Origin: Undaria pinnatifida
Taxonomy: Eukaryota > Sar > Phaeophyceae > Laminariales > Alariaceae
Direction: 5' to 3'
Assembly: GCA_012845835.1 (NCBI GenBank)
Contig: JABAKD010000028.1
Span: forward strand, 11,144,241-11,208,240
DNA: 64,000 nt
Shown: one piece after another, positions 24,201 to 39,200 of the stretch
How positions within the stretch are numbered: position 1 is the stretch's first letter
Layout: every line of letters begins with the position of its first letter
Notes under the pieces: generated by a model
The model's input: the letters and a program-made list of their open reading frames with translations, nothing else
Told to the model about the DNA's origin: nothing
Database searches by the model: none
Program-made: the position numbers and the translations under genes

Positions 24201-27200
24201 CCGAATCCAAAAACGAAGCCTAATAATTAAGCAAGCAAACACGCCGCAACCGAAGCAGTTGACACCACCCAGCCGGGGTCGGGTCACCACCCAAACTGGG
24301 TTCCGAATGCAACTACTAGAGGGTTAGGAACACTGCTGCCTAGACTGTCCTCTGCTTGCTGTGTCTTCAACGGCGGTATCCGTACCGACATCATTATAGC
24401 CCCGAAGGGTACCCGGAAGGACGTGAGAAAGAGCAAAAAAAGCACAAGGGAAAAAAACGTACATAAAGGGACGAAGAAAGGGGAAAAAGGTAACAAGGGT
24501 GGCTTACATGCATGTTTGACCGGTAACAACTCAACAGCGAAACGAAAAAACCCATGGCCAAGCTCGTAAGCGCACAGAGGGAAGAGATGGATGGTATCTC
24601 CGCGTTTTTTGGCTTTGGCTCAGAGAATGTGCGAGGCGTCTACTGAGCGCTCTCCTATTCTTACGCACAACACGGAATTCCGTGTGTGCGCACTGCTGTT
24701 ACTCTGTTACTTTGGACAACTTTGGAGGTTAGGCGCGTACGTAAACTACTTCATGCTCGTAGTACTTGGCAGTGCATTCTACAAGTACCAGGCTACAATA
24801 AAGTATGTGCCGCCCCCGCCCCCGCGCTTAAAATCCCAGCTCTCCTCCCACCGGTTACACGACTTACAGGATATACATGATAAAGTGATGCATTCCATAG
24901 CCGCCGGATTTTGTCCCCCTCCTAAACGGGGTTTATAGTTTTCGTGCACAGATTGATTAACATCACCCTGTTGACCCTTGTACAAGCTAGTTCTAAGGGG
25001 AGTTGCCGACCTATATCCTTAATGAGGACACACCCAGTAATACGCGCGATCGGAGTAGCACACAGCTTGCAAAGATGAGTTTGGACGAAATCTTCGACCT
25101 CACAGCTGGCGTGTATTTTTTTCTTTTTAGTATGTGCATCACAGCAGTGGTGTATTTATTTTGTCACATAGTATCGTATATGCTTGGTAATGGTAAATCC
25201 AGTCTACTATGATATGATATTTCTTCTGCAGTCCCAGGTGTGGTATACATAGGCCCTCCCCTCACCGGTTGTACGACTTACAGGACATACATGATAAGGA
25301 CATACATGATAAGCAGATGCATTCCTTCCACAGCCGTCAGATTTTATCCACCTCAAAAACGGGTTTTATAGTTTTCGCGTACAGATTCACCACCCCCCCC
25401 GCCCCGCCGAACACCCTCCGCCTCCCCCGCCGCCCCACCTAAAATCAAAATCTGCCTGAATATTAAACACTGCCCGACAGGTCGTATAACCTGTTCACCT
25501 TTCGAGCCATCCATGCGGTAGCTCCAATTCATTTATTATATGGTCAAGTTCAAATAACCTCCCCCCCGCCCTCTCCTTCCCCGCCACCCCCCCCCATCGC
25601 CTTGACCTAGCACCACGCGTACACTAAGCTCCTGTATATTTATGCGACCAAAAACTGTTGGAACCCCCCCCCTCCCCCCTCCTTCCCCCCCCCCCCCCTT
25701 AAAACTCCGCCCTCCCCTCACCGGTTATACGACTTACAGGATATACATGATAAACTGATGCATTCCTCCCACAGCCGTCAGGTTTTCTCCCCCTCAAAAA
25801 CGGGTTTTATAGTTCTGCGCACATATTGATTTCCCCCCCCCCGCCCCCCCCCTTCCTTTTCAAACCCCCCGCCCGCGTCCCCGCGTCCTTAAAACTCCGC
25901 CCTTCCCTCACCGGTTATACGAATGACAGGATATACTTGATAAGTTAATGCATTCCTTCCATAGCCGTCAGATTTTGTCCCCCTCAAGAACGGGTTTTAT
26001 AATTTTCCGCGAACAGATCGATTAACATCACCCTGTTGACCCTGGTACAAGCTAGTTCTAAGGGGAGTCGCCGACCCATATTCTTAATGAGGACACACAC
26101 CCAGTAATATACGCGATCGGAGTATCACACATAGCTTGCAAAGATGAGTTTGGACGAAATCGTCGATCTCACAGCTGGAGCTGTTGTATATTTTTTTTTT
26201 TGTAACGTATCTGGTAGCGTGTTCATTGCGGTTGACATTGCGTGGCCAAATCACCGTGCTGTTATTGCAATGCATATCTCTGTCTCGTAGTTTGTGACCA
26301 CAGCAGAGCTCGTATCCCTTGGAGGCATCGACGACGCGTTCTACGATGGAGGTATTCAGGTATAATTAATGTATACCTTTTTTTGGCTGAAACGCTTTTC
26401 TGGATGACGGGGCCCAAAATCGTCATGTTTTGCCAAAAAAAAAATGAATACCTAGGCCACAGGTTTTTTCAATCGGGTTGCACTTTCATTTTTTGCTCAA
26501 AACCAACACATTTTGCTCGAAATCAACACATTTTGCTCAAAATCAACATATTTTTATTGAGGCACAGAGCCTCCTCAAGCCAACAACCTTGCAGGGAAAA
26601 AAACAATGGTTGGTGCACCTTTATTGTAGCGTGTGTCTGGCGTCGGCGCGGACACTGCTGGTTGTGCTGGATGTAGATTAATGGGTGGAAATATCAGTTT
26701 GATTTGAAGAACACACATTGCAAGCAGTACCAGTAGATGGATTTTGAAAAAGCTGAAAAACGTCAACTGTGAGTACGACCGATTGAATGGTTGAAAACTC
26801 TGCTTTGCAAGCTGCGTGGTACATCTATGTTTCGCTAATGCCAGGTATACAGCAGTAGTAGTAGTTGCGCAAAATTGCACGGAAGGTCGTTCATGGTTTG
26901 TAGACCGAAGTCGCTCCTTGGGTAAAAATGTCCTGTTGACCCGGGCAGGATCCAGGGGAACCAAGTGACGTGTAGTATGTACATCTTCAAAGAGATAGAA
27001 CGAAGTACATCTGTAAAAACGCGCGGCCGGAGGAGCACCACGCAGCTTGCAACAGTGGGTATCGACCGTTGTATTGATCGAACTCACAGCTGACGTAGTG
27101 TTTGAAAATATTTTTATATAATACCAGGTAGTTGGGAGACATATCTTCGTGTTTTCCTGTTATTTTCTGTCGGGTGTTGGGCCAGGCTGTATGCAGTCGG

Positions 27201-30200
27201 AAAGGCTCCACGAGGAAACCTAGGAACCCCGTTGTTTGTCGCTGGCGATGCGGCATGAAATACGAAAACACATGGTGACGGGCAGTATACCAACCAACAC
27301 AGGAGCATTGCTATTGATAGTATATTGCACTGCTGCTGTTGTGCAGAATTTTCGTGTTGTTTCGTTCTTTTAAGTAGTTTATTTGCACTATTTTTCCGGT
27401 TCGCGACCATTGTTGTAAACGCTATCAACGCAAGCATTATATTTATTACGTTATACGATATGTACTGGACGGTACCGGTACAACGTACGTATTCATGTTG
27501 TGCTATTGATACACTTTGCGGTTTGTTGTAAAGTTCCCGAGGCGGCCCACCACACACCGACCGCATCACGAAAGTAGCTTCGAAACTACGTGAATTGTGC
27601 ACGCGGCCAATGTTTGCTGCGTACGTAGCCTTCTTTCCCGCGAAATCCCACCCTTGCGCTGCGGTATTTCCCCGCTACACGTAAATACGTTCGTTCGAGT
27701 ATATTCTCGCAAAAATCTGTTTCTTATATGAACTCGTAGAATCTGTTCTTGGTATAGTCTATGCATTTTACTTGTTGTTTACAATAAAAAAATTAAAATA
27801 CACAACGCACTCGTGCAGCTATTTATTTATTTATTTATTTGTTATAAGAATGAAAATACACTCCAGCTGTGAGATCGAAGATTTCGTCGAAACTATCTTT
27901 TGCAAGCTGTGTGTGATACTTCGATCGCGAGTATCACTGGGTGTGTCCTCATTAAGGATATAGGTCGGCGACTGCCCTTGGAACTTTGCGAGCATAGTCG
28001 CATAATGCGTGGTACGTCCCGTTCACGGTATACCGTGGTATATGCCTGTCGGGCAGGGCTGTGAGCTGGCTGACTGACTATACTAAAATACTAGCAAGTC
28101 AAGTCGCCAGCTAGTTATAAGTTGGCTAGGTATTACTGTTAGTGGCGGCGTCAAGTCGCCAGCTAGTTATCAACTGGCTAGGTATTACTGTTAGTTGCGG
28201 CATTGCCAACTACCCAGCTATTGTCGTGTTTGGATTTGTTTGTTTGTAGGAAGGTATGTTTGGTACCGGGTACGTATTTCCCGGCGACACTTGAAACTTC
28301 CACGTTTCGGCTCAACACAGAGAGAGGCCTGCTGCAAACTCATGGTGCATCAACCCATCGCTATTCTGACCTCTTGGAGTGGGTTGGCCCATCGGTGGGG
28401 TGGCCCACCAGTGAACGCGCCCACCGGTGTTGCTTATTTTCTGTTTACATTTTGTACGACTGCGCATTGCCTGATCGTTTCTGTGTGGGCTCAGAAACGA
28501 ACACACGTAGAGGGGATTTTGGTTTTGTGTTGTTGGTTTAGTAACCCATCCAATACCCATCCAATACCAGCGAGGGTATGGTATCGTACTTTTGCAATTC
28601 CTGGCTCAACTATGAAGCGTTCTTGAATCACCGGCGACTAATAATCTAGCTATTATCTTGTATGTTCCTGTCGTAGTCAGGAGAGACCGCAGCTTTTTTT
28701 TTTTTTGCTCTGGTTTAACCGGTGGTGTGCTGCCGCTTGCCGCACAAGTATGTACCGTTACGACCTGACGTAACAACCGTGAGAGACCCCCAACCCGGGG
28801 CGGCAATGTATGCCCATATTATTTTCTGGTACCGTCCTTTTAAAGTTCGGTAAAAGCTTTCAAACGAGCGTTGAGAATGGACTTGCTTCGTGATCAAACC
28901 ATATATAGATATATATGTACATATACTTTGCCGTTTTTTCATACGTTTTGTGTGTAAAAGGAAGCCGATCAGCGTTTTTTTTTTTTTGCCTCCGGGGGCG
29001 TCTCCAGCGGGCCCTCCACAACTTCGTTACAGGTCGGCCTGGGTTTGGGTTTGGGTTTATTTGCCAGTAGGATATCATATATGCCCAACAGTCTCGGGTT
29101 GGTTCTGCGTAATGGTTTCAGGTTGGTTGTGCGGACCGGTCTCGGGTGGTTGGACAACGTGTACGCTCGCAGTATTCAATGCCTGGAAGAGGCGGCTCGG
29201 AACATCCGAACGGGAGCGCGCAATTTCCCTGCCGCAGGCTTTTTATTTTTTTTGCCGTTGGCGTTGATTCGTTTTTTTTTTTTTTCTTTTTTTTTTTTTT
29301 CTTCGCGCTGGGAGACTTTGTCTGACGACTGCACGGGCATCAAGGAAACGCCCCGCCTTCGCGTTCTATTCCAGTGCCAACATTTGCTCGCGTGCATTTG
29401 GCCAAAAATGCGACGTGCCGACAGTCGTTGAGACCTACGACGGTGCCGCGACAGCACCGCGAAAGCACCGCGGAAGTATCGCAAAAGAACCGCGAAACAT
29501 ACCGAAATAAGTACGAAAGCACCACGAGCCCGCGAAAATGCGCTGAATGCACAACGAAGGCGCCGCGAAGGCACCGCAAAAACACCGCAGAAGTACCGCG
29601 AAAGCACCACGAAACACACCGAAAAAAGGACGAAAGCACCACGAAGGCACCGCGAAAGCACCGCGGAAGTGCCGCGAAAGCACCACGAAACACAGCCAAA
29701 GAAGCAAGGAATCACCACGAACCCGCGAAACACCCCGACTGCACCACGAAAGCACCACGAAAGCACCGCGATTGCACCGCCAAAGCATCGCGGATGGGTC
29801 GCAAAAGCACCACGAAACACAGCAAAGTACGCACGAAAGCACCAAGAACCCCCGAAAACACCCCGAGTGCACCACGAATATCACCACGAAAGCACCGAAA
29901 TCACAGTAAAGGGACCGCGAAAGTACCGCGAAAGCGCCACGAGACACAGCGAAATAATCACGAATCGCCACGAAAAGCACCGCGAAGGCACCGCGAAAGA
30001 GCGCCACGAAAAAAAAAAAAACACTCCGAAAGCACCATGGAAGCGCCGAAAGCACACTGCTGCGCAAGACACATGCTACATACATCATAGGGGTAGCACT
30101 TATGTCGGATCCTTGTTTTTTTTATTTTTCTGAATGGCGGGGCGCCTTGACGCATTACAGCTGGAAACCCTTTTTGGGGGACAATTTTTCTTGAAATTAG

Positions 30201-33200
30201 TATACCGTAGGAGGGTGTTGGGGCTCTAAAGGGGTTGATAAACCGAAAATCGACGGATATTTCGTTTTTTTCGGGCAAAAAAAATCGTTGTATACATGTG
30301 TGTAGGCCGTGGGATTTTTTGATCGGGTAGGACTTTCGTTGCTCCCCAAATCGGTCTTTGTGTGAGGTATGGCGTTAATAGTATTAGTGGTGCAGAGGTA
30401 TTAAAGTGAGGTGTAATACCAGAAAAAAAATGGTGCGCCTCTGCCATTGCTTGCGTCGAAAGTGCCGCAAAAAGCACCGAGAATGAGTCGCGAAGGCACC
30501 GCGAAAGCGGCGCCACGAAAGCGCCGCGAAAGCGCCGCAAAGGCGCGGCGCAAGTGCGCGGCGATAGGCGGTTCGCGCAAGCGGTTCGCGACAGCGGTTC
30601 TCGAATGGGTTTCCCGGGAGAGGTTCTCGCGCGCCTCGTCGTCTCTCTGGGCTATTCGCCGTATGTTCGCTAAACGTGCCTGGTCCAGGTTTCCCCAACA
30701 CTTTCGCTGGCGTTTGTAAGGCCCGGGGAGGGGTCGATTGACCCGATGGATGCCCTTTATCGCTTTGGTGACGGATCGGATGTAGGCGGTAGCCGAGAGC
30801 TGGGCTGGGCTGCTGTTGTGGCAACTGGCGGGCGCTGTCGGGGCGGGTTGTGTTGTGCGTTGTGTGTTGTGTACTGGGGATGTGGTATATCGGTCGCCCC
30901 GGTGGCGTATCAGGTTATCCTCGAGCCTGGTATAGGTCAGTTTCGTGAGTTCGAATCCCCCCAAGTGCATTCTCGTATAAATTCGTGGGGACTTTTTCTT
31001 GTGCACAAATTGACTTGCGGAAAACGCGAGAGCGTGAGTTAGCAACATTCGATGAAAAATCGACGAGCAGTGGGATTGCTGAACCCTATGCGTGATAAAA
31101 ATTGAAGGCAAGAACCGGGGGGGAGAAGGGACGACACCTGTGACCAAGGCTTGTCCAGAAACTGGAAAGTAGAAGTGTAAAGGAAAAAAAAAAAAAAATG
31201 TGTTGTGTTGTGTTGTGCGCCATGTATTGTATGCTGTGTTACTGTATGTGTTATTGTTTGTTGTGTGCTGTGTGTTGTGTTTTGTGCGTTGAAATGGCCC
31301 AATGCTGTGTGTCGTCGATGTTGTGTCGAATAGGTTCAACTGGTCATGATGTCAATACCGCGGGCTAAAGAGCGTCCCTTCCGTTCCCTCCCCTCACGTC
31401 CCGTTCCCTCCGCCTGTCCGGTAGATTAAGAAGGTCCTCGTGGGAGAGTCGGACGATGAGGTGACGGTGCGCATCGTGTTCTCTTCGTACGTGGAGGAAG
31501 AGCAAAGCCTTCTCCTCAAACTCACGCGCGACTGGAAACGACTCGCGCCGGCCTTGTCCCTCACCGAAGAGGTACGAGTCCCACTTGCTTGGCAGGCATG
31601 TGCGTGTAAGGGAGGGGGGGGGCGGCTGCAATATTGTAACAATAAAAGCACGGGCAGAGCTTCAAACGGAGAGGAATGGGGGTGGCTTCCGCCTCTTCCC
31701 CTTTCCAAGGAGATAAGCAGATAAAGAGATACGTTGGGGGTCCCCTAATAAGGCGGTCTGAGTAAGGCAGTATCCCGATATAAGGCGGTCAAAATCGCGT
31801 GGAGCAACTGGGGAATTGCACTACAGTACTCATGACCCGGAGTGAATAAGGCGGCCTCCTCCGACAAGGCGGTCACTATTGCTCTGGAACAACACCGCCT
31901 TATTGCCCCCCCCCCCCTGTTGTATGCAGATAAAGAGACAACTAGATGAAGAGATAAAGAGAGACGTCTTAACTCCTTCCGAGAATCATCCCGCCCCACC
32001 CACCCAGCCAGCCTTTCTTTGCCTTGCGATGTCTTGTTTTATATTGCCTCACCATACCCTACCCTACCCTACCCTACCCTACCCTACCCTACCCTACCCT
32101 GCCCTACCCTACCCTACCCTACCCTGCCCTACCCTGCCCTACCAGGAAATGAGCAGCGGAGCTCCCCTTGAAGGTGACACGCTAGCCTCCAGCAGGAGGC
32201 AGTTCCACCCTCGTTGCTTTCGCAGGGATCGCAACGATGCCGCCGCCGCTGTGGCAGTGGCCTCCTCGAGGTTAGAACGAGGTGGGACAGCGGCCTCAGC
32301 GGCGACAACTGGGAGGAGAGACAACGACAGTGTCGGTGCTGGTACCGGCTACGGCGTGAGCCCAACCGAACGTGGGTTCGACGGCCGAGAAGAGTCTCCC
32401 TCCCGAGCCCGCAGCGGGGGTGATGGCCGGAGTCGGGATGGATACAGAGGGAGCGCTGACCTTAGAGCCCACGGTGGTGGCGGTAACGGTGGTGGCGGTG
32501 GTGGTGGTGTTGGCGATGGTGGTATTGGTGGTATTGGTGGTGGCGGTGGTGGTGGTGGTGGTGAGAAGGACCTCGGCCAGTCGGCGGCGGCAGGGGCGGC
32601 AGCGCTATCGGGTGCGCGTTTGACCGCGCTCACGGAGAAGGGGGGTAAAGGTGGTGGGGCTGTCAGAACGACTGGCGCGGCATCTCCCTTGACGGGATCG
32701 GGCGTGATCTTGTCTTCGCCGCTAACCGCGGCGGCGGTGAAGGCGGCGCCGGGGACGGCGGTGGCGGCGCCGTGGGACGCTCGCTCGAGAGCCCCGCAGA
32801 AGCTATCCCAAGCGCTGGATCAAGCGGACGCGGGTTTGGCAATACCGGCGGCTGGCGCAACGGGTAAGACAGTCGGCAAAGCTTCGCCGACCAGCACCGC
32901 GGCCACCGGCGCAGTTGTTGCTACTGGCGGGCTCGGCAACAACAGTAGTACTGGCGCTCAAGAGGGGGTTGAAATTATTGCATCTGGCGTTATTGCACCT
33001 GGGGTTGGTGCACCGGGCGGTGCGCAAGACAGTAGCGTAGTATTGTCGCAGCAGAAACAATTGAAAGCGGACGAAAACAGCTCAGCGTCTTCAAGATTTT
33101 CTCCAGCAGGGTCGGGGTCGGGGAGGGCGGGGGGCGCGGGGGCGGGAGCGGGAGCGGGGGTGGAAGTGGTAGGGCAGGCGAGCAGTAGGTCGGACTTAGC

Positions 33201-36200
33201 GGGAAAGAACGCCGCGGGTCGAGGAGGAGGAGGAGGAGGAGGAGGAGGAGGAGGAGGAGGGGAGGCGGGCGGGGCGCGGGAGGAGCCGCCGTGGAAAGCG
33301 TGGGATACAACCATGGTACCGGTGGCCGGCGATCGGTTCGACTGCCTGGATTACTTCGTTAGCAGTCAGGTGGGGTGGGGTGGGGTGGGGTGGGGTGGGG
33401 TGGGGTGGAGTGGGGTGGAGTGGGGTGCGGTGGGGTGAGCTTGCCAGTGTTTCCGCGTATGGGTACGCCTGCCATGGCGGCTTGTCAAGAGTGTGGAGTG
33501 GTGCTGGATGTTGGGTAGTGCTGGATCCTGCGTTTAACTGAGCACTGAGACATGCTAAGGCGTAGAGGTGCACCAGCATTTTTTTCTGAGACTACCTCGC
33601 TTGAGGAGCTCTATACCTCATACCAAAACTGAATTTTGAGAAAATTAGAATATGTCCCCCATAACAAGCCCCTGGCCTAGGCATACAACGAAATATATTG
33701 CTCAAAACGTTGAAAAGTATGACGATTCTGTGCTAAGGACGCTATACAACGAAATATGTTGCAAAATAAAAAATGTCCGATTTCCGACGACTTTGGGTGA
33801 AGGAGCCCCGTCTTCCAGAAACCGTTTCAGCCAAAAAGCGCTATCTACCTCTATCGTAACAAGCGTCGGGCCTCGGTTGCTCTTGACTCTGCTCAAATCG
33901 AGGTTTCCTCTTGCGGTGGGTTGGGTTTGGTTGGGTTGTGCTGTGCTGTGTTGTGTTGTGCCGTGTTGTACAGTGTTGTTGCTGCTGCTGTTGTTGTTGT
34001 TGTCGTTGTTGTTGTCGTTGTTCTTGTTCTTGTTCTTGTTCTTCACCGCGCGATCAGCGATTGCTCCCCTTTCTACCGGAACGGTCGATGGATTGGATGA
34101 TAGTTCGCTTTTCGAACGCCAGATGAACCCCCCCGCCATGTTTTAGCGGCAACAAGCTGATATCAAGAAGCACTATCGGGCATGAAACACTTTTTTTCCC
34201 CCTCCGCCCGGTCGTCTTCGCAACCCTGCCCGCCACCCCGACGTCATGGGATCGAACAACGGAACGACGACCTTCGTGCCTGGCTGGCTCCACCTACCAT
34301 GGGATTTTTTTTTTGCCGGATGGATTGACGAATGGGGGGATGGGTGGATGGATGGATGTGTGGCCTTTCGCTTGCCTTTCGCTATGCAGAGCCAGCGAGA
34401 CGTTATGAAGTGGCGTCATGCGGAGGTGGTGGACGTACGTCATGGCGAGCGAGGAACGGAAGTTTTGGTGAGAGAACATCGAGCAACGAGCTTACGGGAT
34501 ACACTCGCCGCCGCCACCGCCGCCGCCGCTGCCGCCGGTGGCGGCGGCGGCGGCAACGTTGCTGTACAGTATGCATAGGTTTGGTGCTGTACGGCAGTAC
34601 GACTAGATTCGAGGTTGTGTGAAGCAGTAGGAGTAGATTTTAGGGCTTGTAGGGTACGAGTAGAGTTGAGACTGACTGGTACAGTAAGAGTACGCCCCTC
34701 GGACAGCTCGCGATCTAGAGCGTATAGATCATACAGATCCTATAGCTGCCGTAATGATATGTTGTGCTGGATCTGCACATGTGGAGTACAGATCCAGTCC
34801 TGGGAACTTTTTATAGATGATGCAGATCGTACGGCTCACACCTGGCAACATGATATTTACCGTACAGATCTTCCCTGAAATATCTATATCATCAAGTGGG
34901 GGATCGGTCATCTGTCCGACTTGTGTAAATAGCAGATTCAAGACTGCAGCAGTACGACCTCTTTTTAGGGTGTACAGTACGCGTAACCCCATCCTATAAC
35001 CTCCACCCCCACCGCTGCCACCACCGCTGCCGCTACCGCTATCCCTACCCCCACACCGCCTCCGACGCCGATCCATGGCTTAAGACGTTTTTTTTTGCGT
35101 TGTGGCGGACGCCGACGATCGTGGTCTCTCCGTGGGTGCATGCAATGCCATGTCATATCCTTGCCCCAACTCTTAACCCGTTTCATGTCATGTCGTGTCA
35201 TTTCTTGTCGTGTCTCGTTATGTCTTGTCGTGCCTTGTCATGTCAGGTGCACTACATGAGGTGGAGTCCTAAGTGGGATAGGTGGGTTTCGTTAAGCTTG
35301 GAGGCGGAACGATTTGCCCCGTATCAGTCGCGCGTGCCGAGACCCTCGGAGGACAGCACTCGAGCAGGTGGGTCATGGTCAGGGTCGAGTTTACGGTTAG
35401 GGTTGGGGTTGGGGTTCCGGCTAGGGTTCTGTCCCTGGGTGAGAGTAGGGTTGTTTTAGTGGAGTCCTAGGTGGGATAGATGGGTTTCGTTAAAAGCTTG
35501 GAGGCGGAACGATTTGCCCCGTACCAGTTGCGCGTGCCGAGACCCATGAAGGACAGCGCTCGAGGAGATGGGTTCGGGTTATGGATTATGGGTTATGGTC
35601 AGGTGTAGAGTCCGGTTTTGGGGTTATAGGGTTGGGGGTAAGGGTTAGGGTGAAGGTGAACGTGAGGGGGACTCGTGCGCTCGTGGTGCGCTTGTGCGCT
35701 CATGGGTTGGGCGTGAGATTAGGATCATAACGTCAGTCGGAAAGGTTTATGGGCACCGAGAATGGCACCGAAAAGCGCTACAGGCTGGTTCATGGTAAAA
35801 CCCCGAAATTTGTTCCCCGGCGAATGTCCACGCCGTTTTTTCGATTCAGACCGTGAAATTTTGCACACTTCTTCCATGTGATCTTGCGAAGACCTCACCT
35901 GGTGTTGTTGTTGTTGTTGTTGTTGTTGTTTTGCCTGATTTTTCGTCAGTTAATATTTTTCGGAAAAATTGGACCACCTTAGCCCAAATATTTTCGACGA
36001 AAAAAAAAAAGAACCCCCCCACGGAGGTCAGACCTCGGGATGGACGTGTAGAACACGTGTGCAAAACTTGAGGGTTCTCTCTCAAAAACGGCGTGGACAT
36101 TTTGGACTTTTGTGCGTAGAAATGAGTAAGATACGTTATTTCCTTCAAGTGGCTTAGTTTTTAGTGTAGGATCCAGTTTTTTCGCTAAACTCTGCTTTAT

Positions 36201-39200
36201 GTTGAACAGTCAGGTCACATCTGCGATTTTTTGCGCGAAAAGTTCTACAGACATGCCTTGGAGTACGTCCAACCGTATCGTGCAATAATGCGGCGTTTTT
36301 TTCTTTTCGCCCTCGCTTGGAAAATATTATTGAAAATATGAATGCCTTTCATTGGTCGACACGAGTTTTGCTCCTAGAAACAGCTCGAGGCCGTTAAAAA
36401 CGAAATGGCCTTGTCACCCTCTTCCACTGGTGACTGATTCTACGATAGCCCCTCTCAAAAACAACCAGTTTCTTTAACGAACGTTTCATGGCTGCTAGAC
36501 ACGAGGAAGGATGCTATTGGCAAAAGGTCTCCATGTATGTTATTGTCTCCAAAGGTCTATCGGACGATGACGTCTGGGTTTCAAGGGACACGGTTTCCAG
36601 GAGATACGACCGAGAGCTCGTTCTGAAACCGTCGATTTCGTTTAAAGGAAGTTGGGGGGGCTACCGCAGAACGACTCTGGTCAAAGGGAGTCAGTGTGAT
36701 ACCAAATATTCGCTCTTTGACTAGATATTGCAAGCGGCATTCGTGGGGGAGACAAGTTGTTTTTTTCACTTGAACCAGCCTGTATCCGTGTGATAGACGG
36801 GGGGGGGGGGGGGGGAGGAGGGGAGCGAGGGAAGGATACCTCTCGATAGACCAACCGCTCCCTGATGCGTGGGAATTGTTGAGTACCATTACAATTTTTT
36901 ATCGTTGTTTTTTCTTCTTTTTTGTGTGTGGCTGTGTGTGTGCTTTTTTTCTCCTGACAATGTGGACCACAGCAACAGGTGTCTCGCACCACCGCGGCCG
37001 AAACAGCGTGGACGCGAGCGGCACGGCGGTAATGTCGATCGGCGCCAACAGTCCCACGGGATTCGACGCCACTCGTAGTTCGCTCGGCAGCAGCGGTGGC
37101 GGCAGTGGCAGGGCGGGGTCGACAGGTTACGGGGGTGGCGACGGGTTCAGGGACTCTTCGTTGAGCGCGCGAGTGGTGAGCAGATAGTAACGTCGATGTA
37201 CTGTTCCCGTCGTACCTTGTGCTGATACCCATGTGCATGCATGTAATTCGTCGGGAGGTTCGTAGGTCTGTCCGATGTGATTTTTACGCATTGGTCAGGT
37301 TGCAGGATCCAAAATGTCTATGTTGACTCATGCTCTCCCCACGTCCCATGAAATGTGCGGTTAAATAATTGCCCTGTTCCAGACGGACCAGATGGCCCGA
37401 TTCAATTGTTTTTTTTCATCTTGGCTCAAGAGAAAATAGCGTTTTCGCTCTGATTTTTGAGATTATTTTGGGTATTTTGTGTTATGCACAGGAATAGGGG
37501 GGCCATCTCTTCTTGTTTTACTATTAGTATTGATTCTATTAATATTGATTCAAAGAGATGTCGGCCAGAAGAATACGTGGACGTATCTCGTACTTTTTTC
37601 CGTCTTTTTTCGCGGAGAAATCAGCGACAAACCGTGATTTCGAGGGGTAATATGTTACCGGTATTTTTCCCGGCGAAACGGATCGGGGATATCCTTGAAA
37701 AGTCAATGGATTCGAGGAAATAGGGCCCCGTTGACGGTGGCTGTGTTTTTCGTGTGTTGAAAAAATTAGGTTCAACGATAAATCGACCGTCTAAGTTCGG
37801 GGGGGGGGGGGAAGGGGAATTTCTATCTCGTCCCCTGGGCACCTTGTTAACAAAAAAATAACAATCATGTTGTCTCATAGCAGGGAATGCAATGCATGCT
37901 TTGCTTTCCTCCAACTCGCTTTCGTACGCTCGCAAAATCTAGTTGAAAATCGGCCTATTAATAGCTGGCTGAAAAAATCGCAACGATGCAGCTCGCAGTA
38001 TGAACGTTTGTTTAGAGTTTAGTATGTATGGTGATGCGACTTTGGTAATCAGTCTTCCGATTTTCGGTTTCTGGGCGGAAATCGATGCGCCTTGCCGACG
38101 CGGCCACGACGAACTTTGTGCTATCGGCGTTACTCTCAAAATTGAGCGAGAAAATGAGAAAAAAATATCGGACGAACGTGTTTTTCATGCTATATGTATA
38201 CCTGTGAGCAGAAAACGTAGTATATGTTTTCCATCGTACCTTACCTTATGGTTCTACAGCACTAGAGGTCCCCCCACTAAGGCGGTATCCCTATATAAGG
38301 CGGTATCCCGATACAAGGCGGTCCAAATCGCTTGGCGCTACTGGGGAACTGCTCTACAGTACTCATAACCCGGAACGAATAAGGTGGCTTCCCCCTACAA
38401 GGCGATCGTTATTGCTCTCGCACGCCAGCGCCTTATTGGGGTACCCTTACTGTAACATATGCTGATAGCATGCACTTATACGTATAGAGAAGTGGTGTAG
38501 CCTCTTATCTCCGTCCTATGGAGACGCGTGGGTCAGGCAGGGTCTGTTGACCAGAGATTATCCCCCTTTGGCCGTCACATTTTGTTGTATTCTTCCGTGC
38601 GCGAGCGAAGCGGGCGGCGTCGGCCGCCCGCGGAGCGGAGCCCTTGTACACATATACAGCAGCGTGGCGTATCGTATGATATGTACTTGGTTTATGACTA
38701 CAGTAGGTGGCCCTGTATAGTGGCATATAGTGGCAGGACAGAATTGTGCCACTATTCAGGGCAGTGCCACTATTCGATATAGTGGCACTATTGCCACTAT
38801 TAGACAGTCTATAGTGGCAATAGTGCCACTATATCGAATAAAGAGCTTCGATGTTCACGCTGTACACTGATTATACGCTGTTGTGTACAGGTAAAGCCGT
38901 GCATACTGTTCCACTACTCGTGGTTGATTTGTGTGCAGCAGTATCCGCATGAAACACATGAAATGACCGTTGATTATCCAACGGTTACCGAGCCTTCTGT
39001 GGTCAAGACCTGTTTCTTCTGCGCAGGCAGACCACAGGAACCACGTCCAAACGCATTGTATCATAGGTGGCACATCAATATTTTTTGTCCGGCGGGCAGT
39101 GTAACATGGGGTTCAACATTCAACACTACGTGTAGAACGCATGAAAACAGCAACGTAGAGACGCGAAACTAACTGAAACAGCCAGTATAGAAAATTCAAA

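Noticed and set aside
29176-30133. Several 100-240-codon open frames on both strands
   Set aside because: All arise from one stop-free 11-13-bp repeat and show only repeat peptides.
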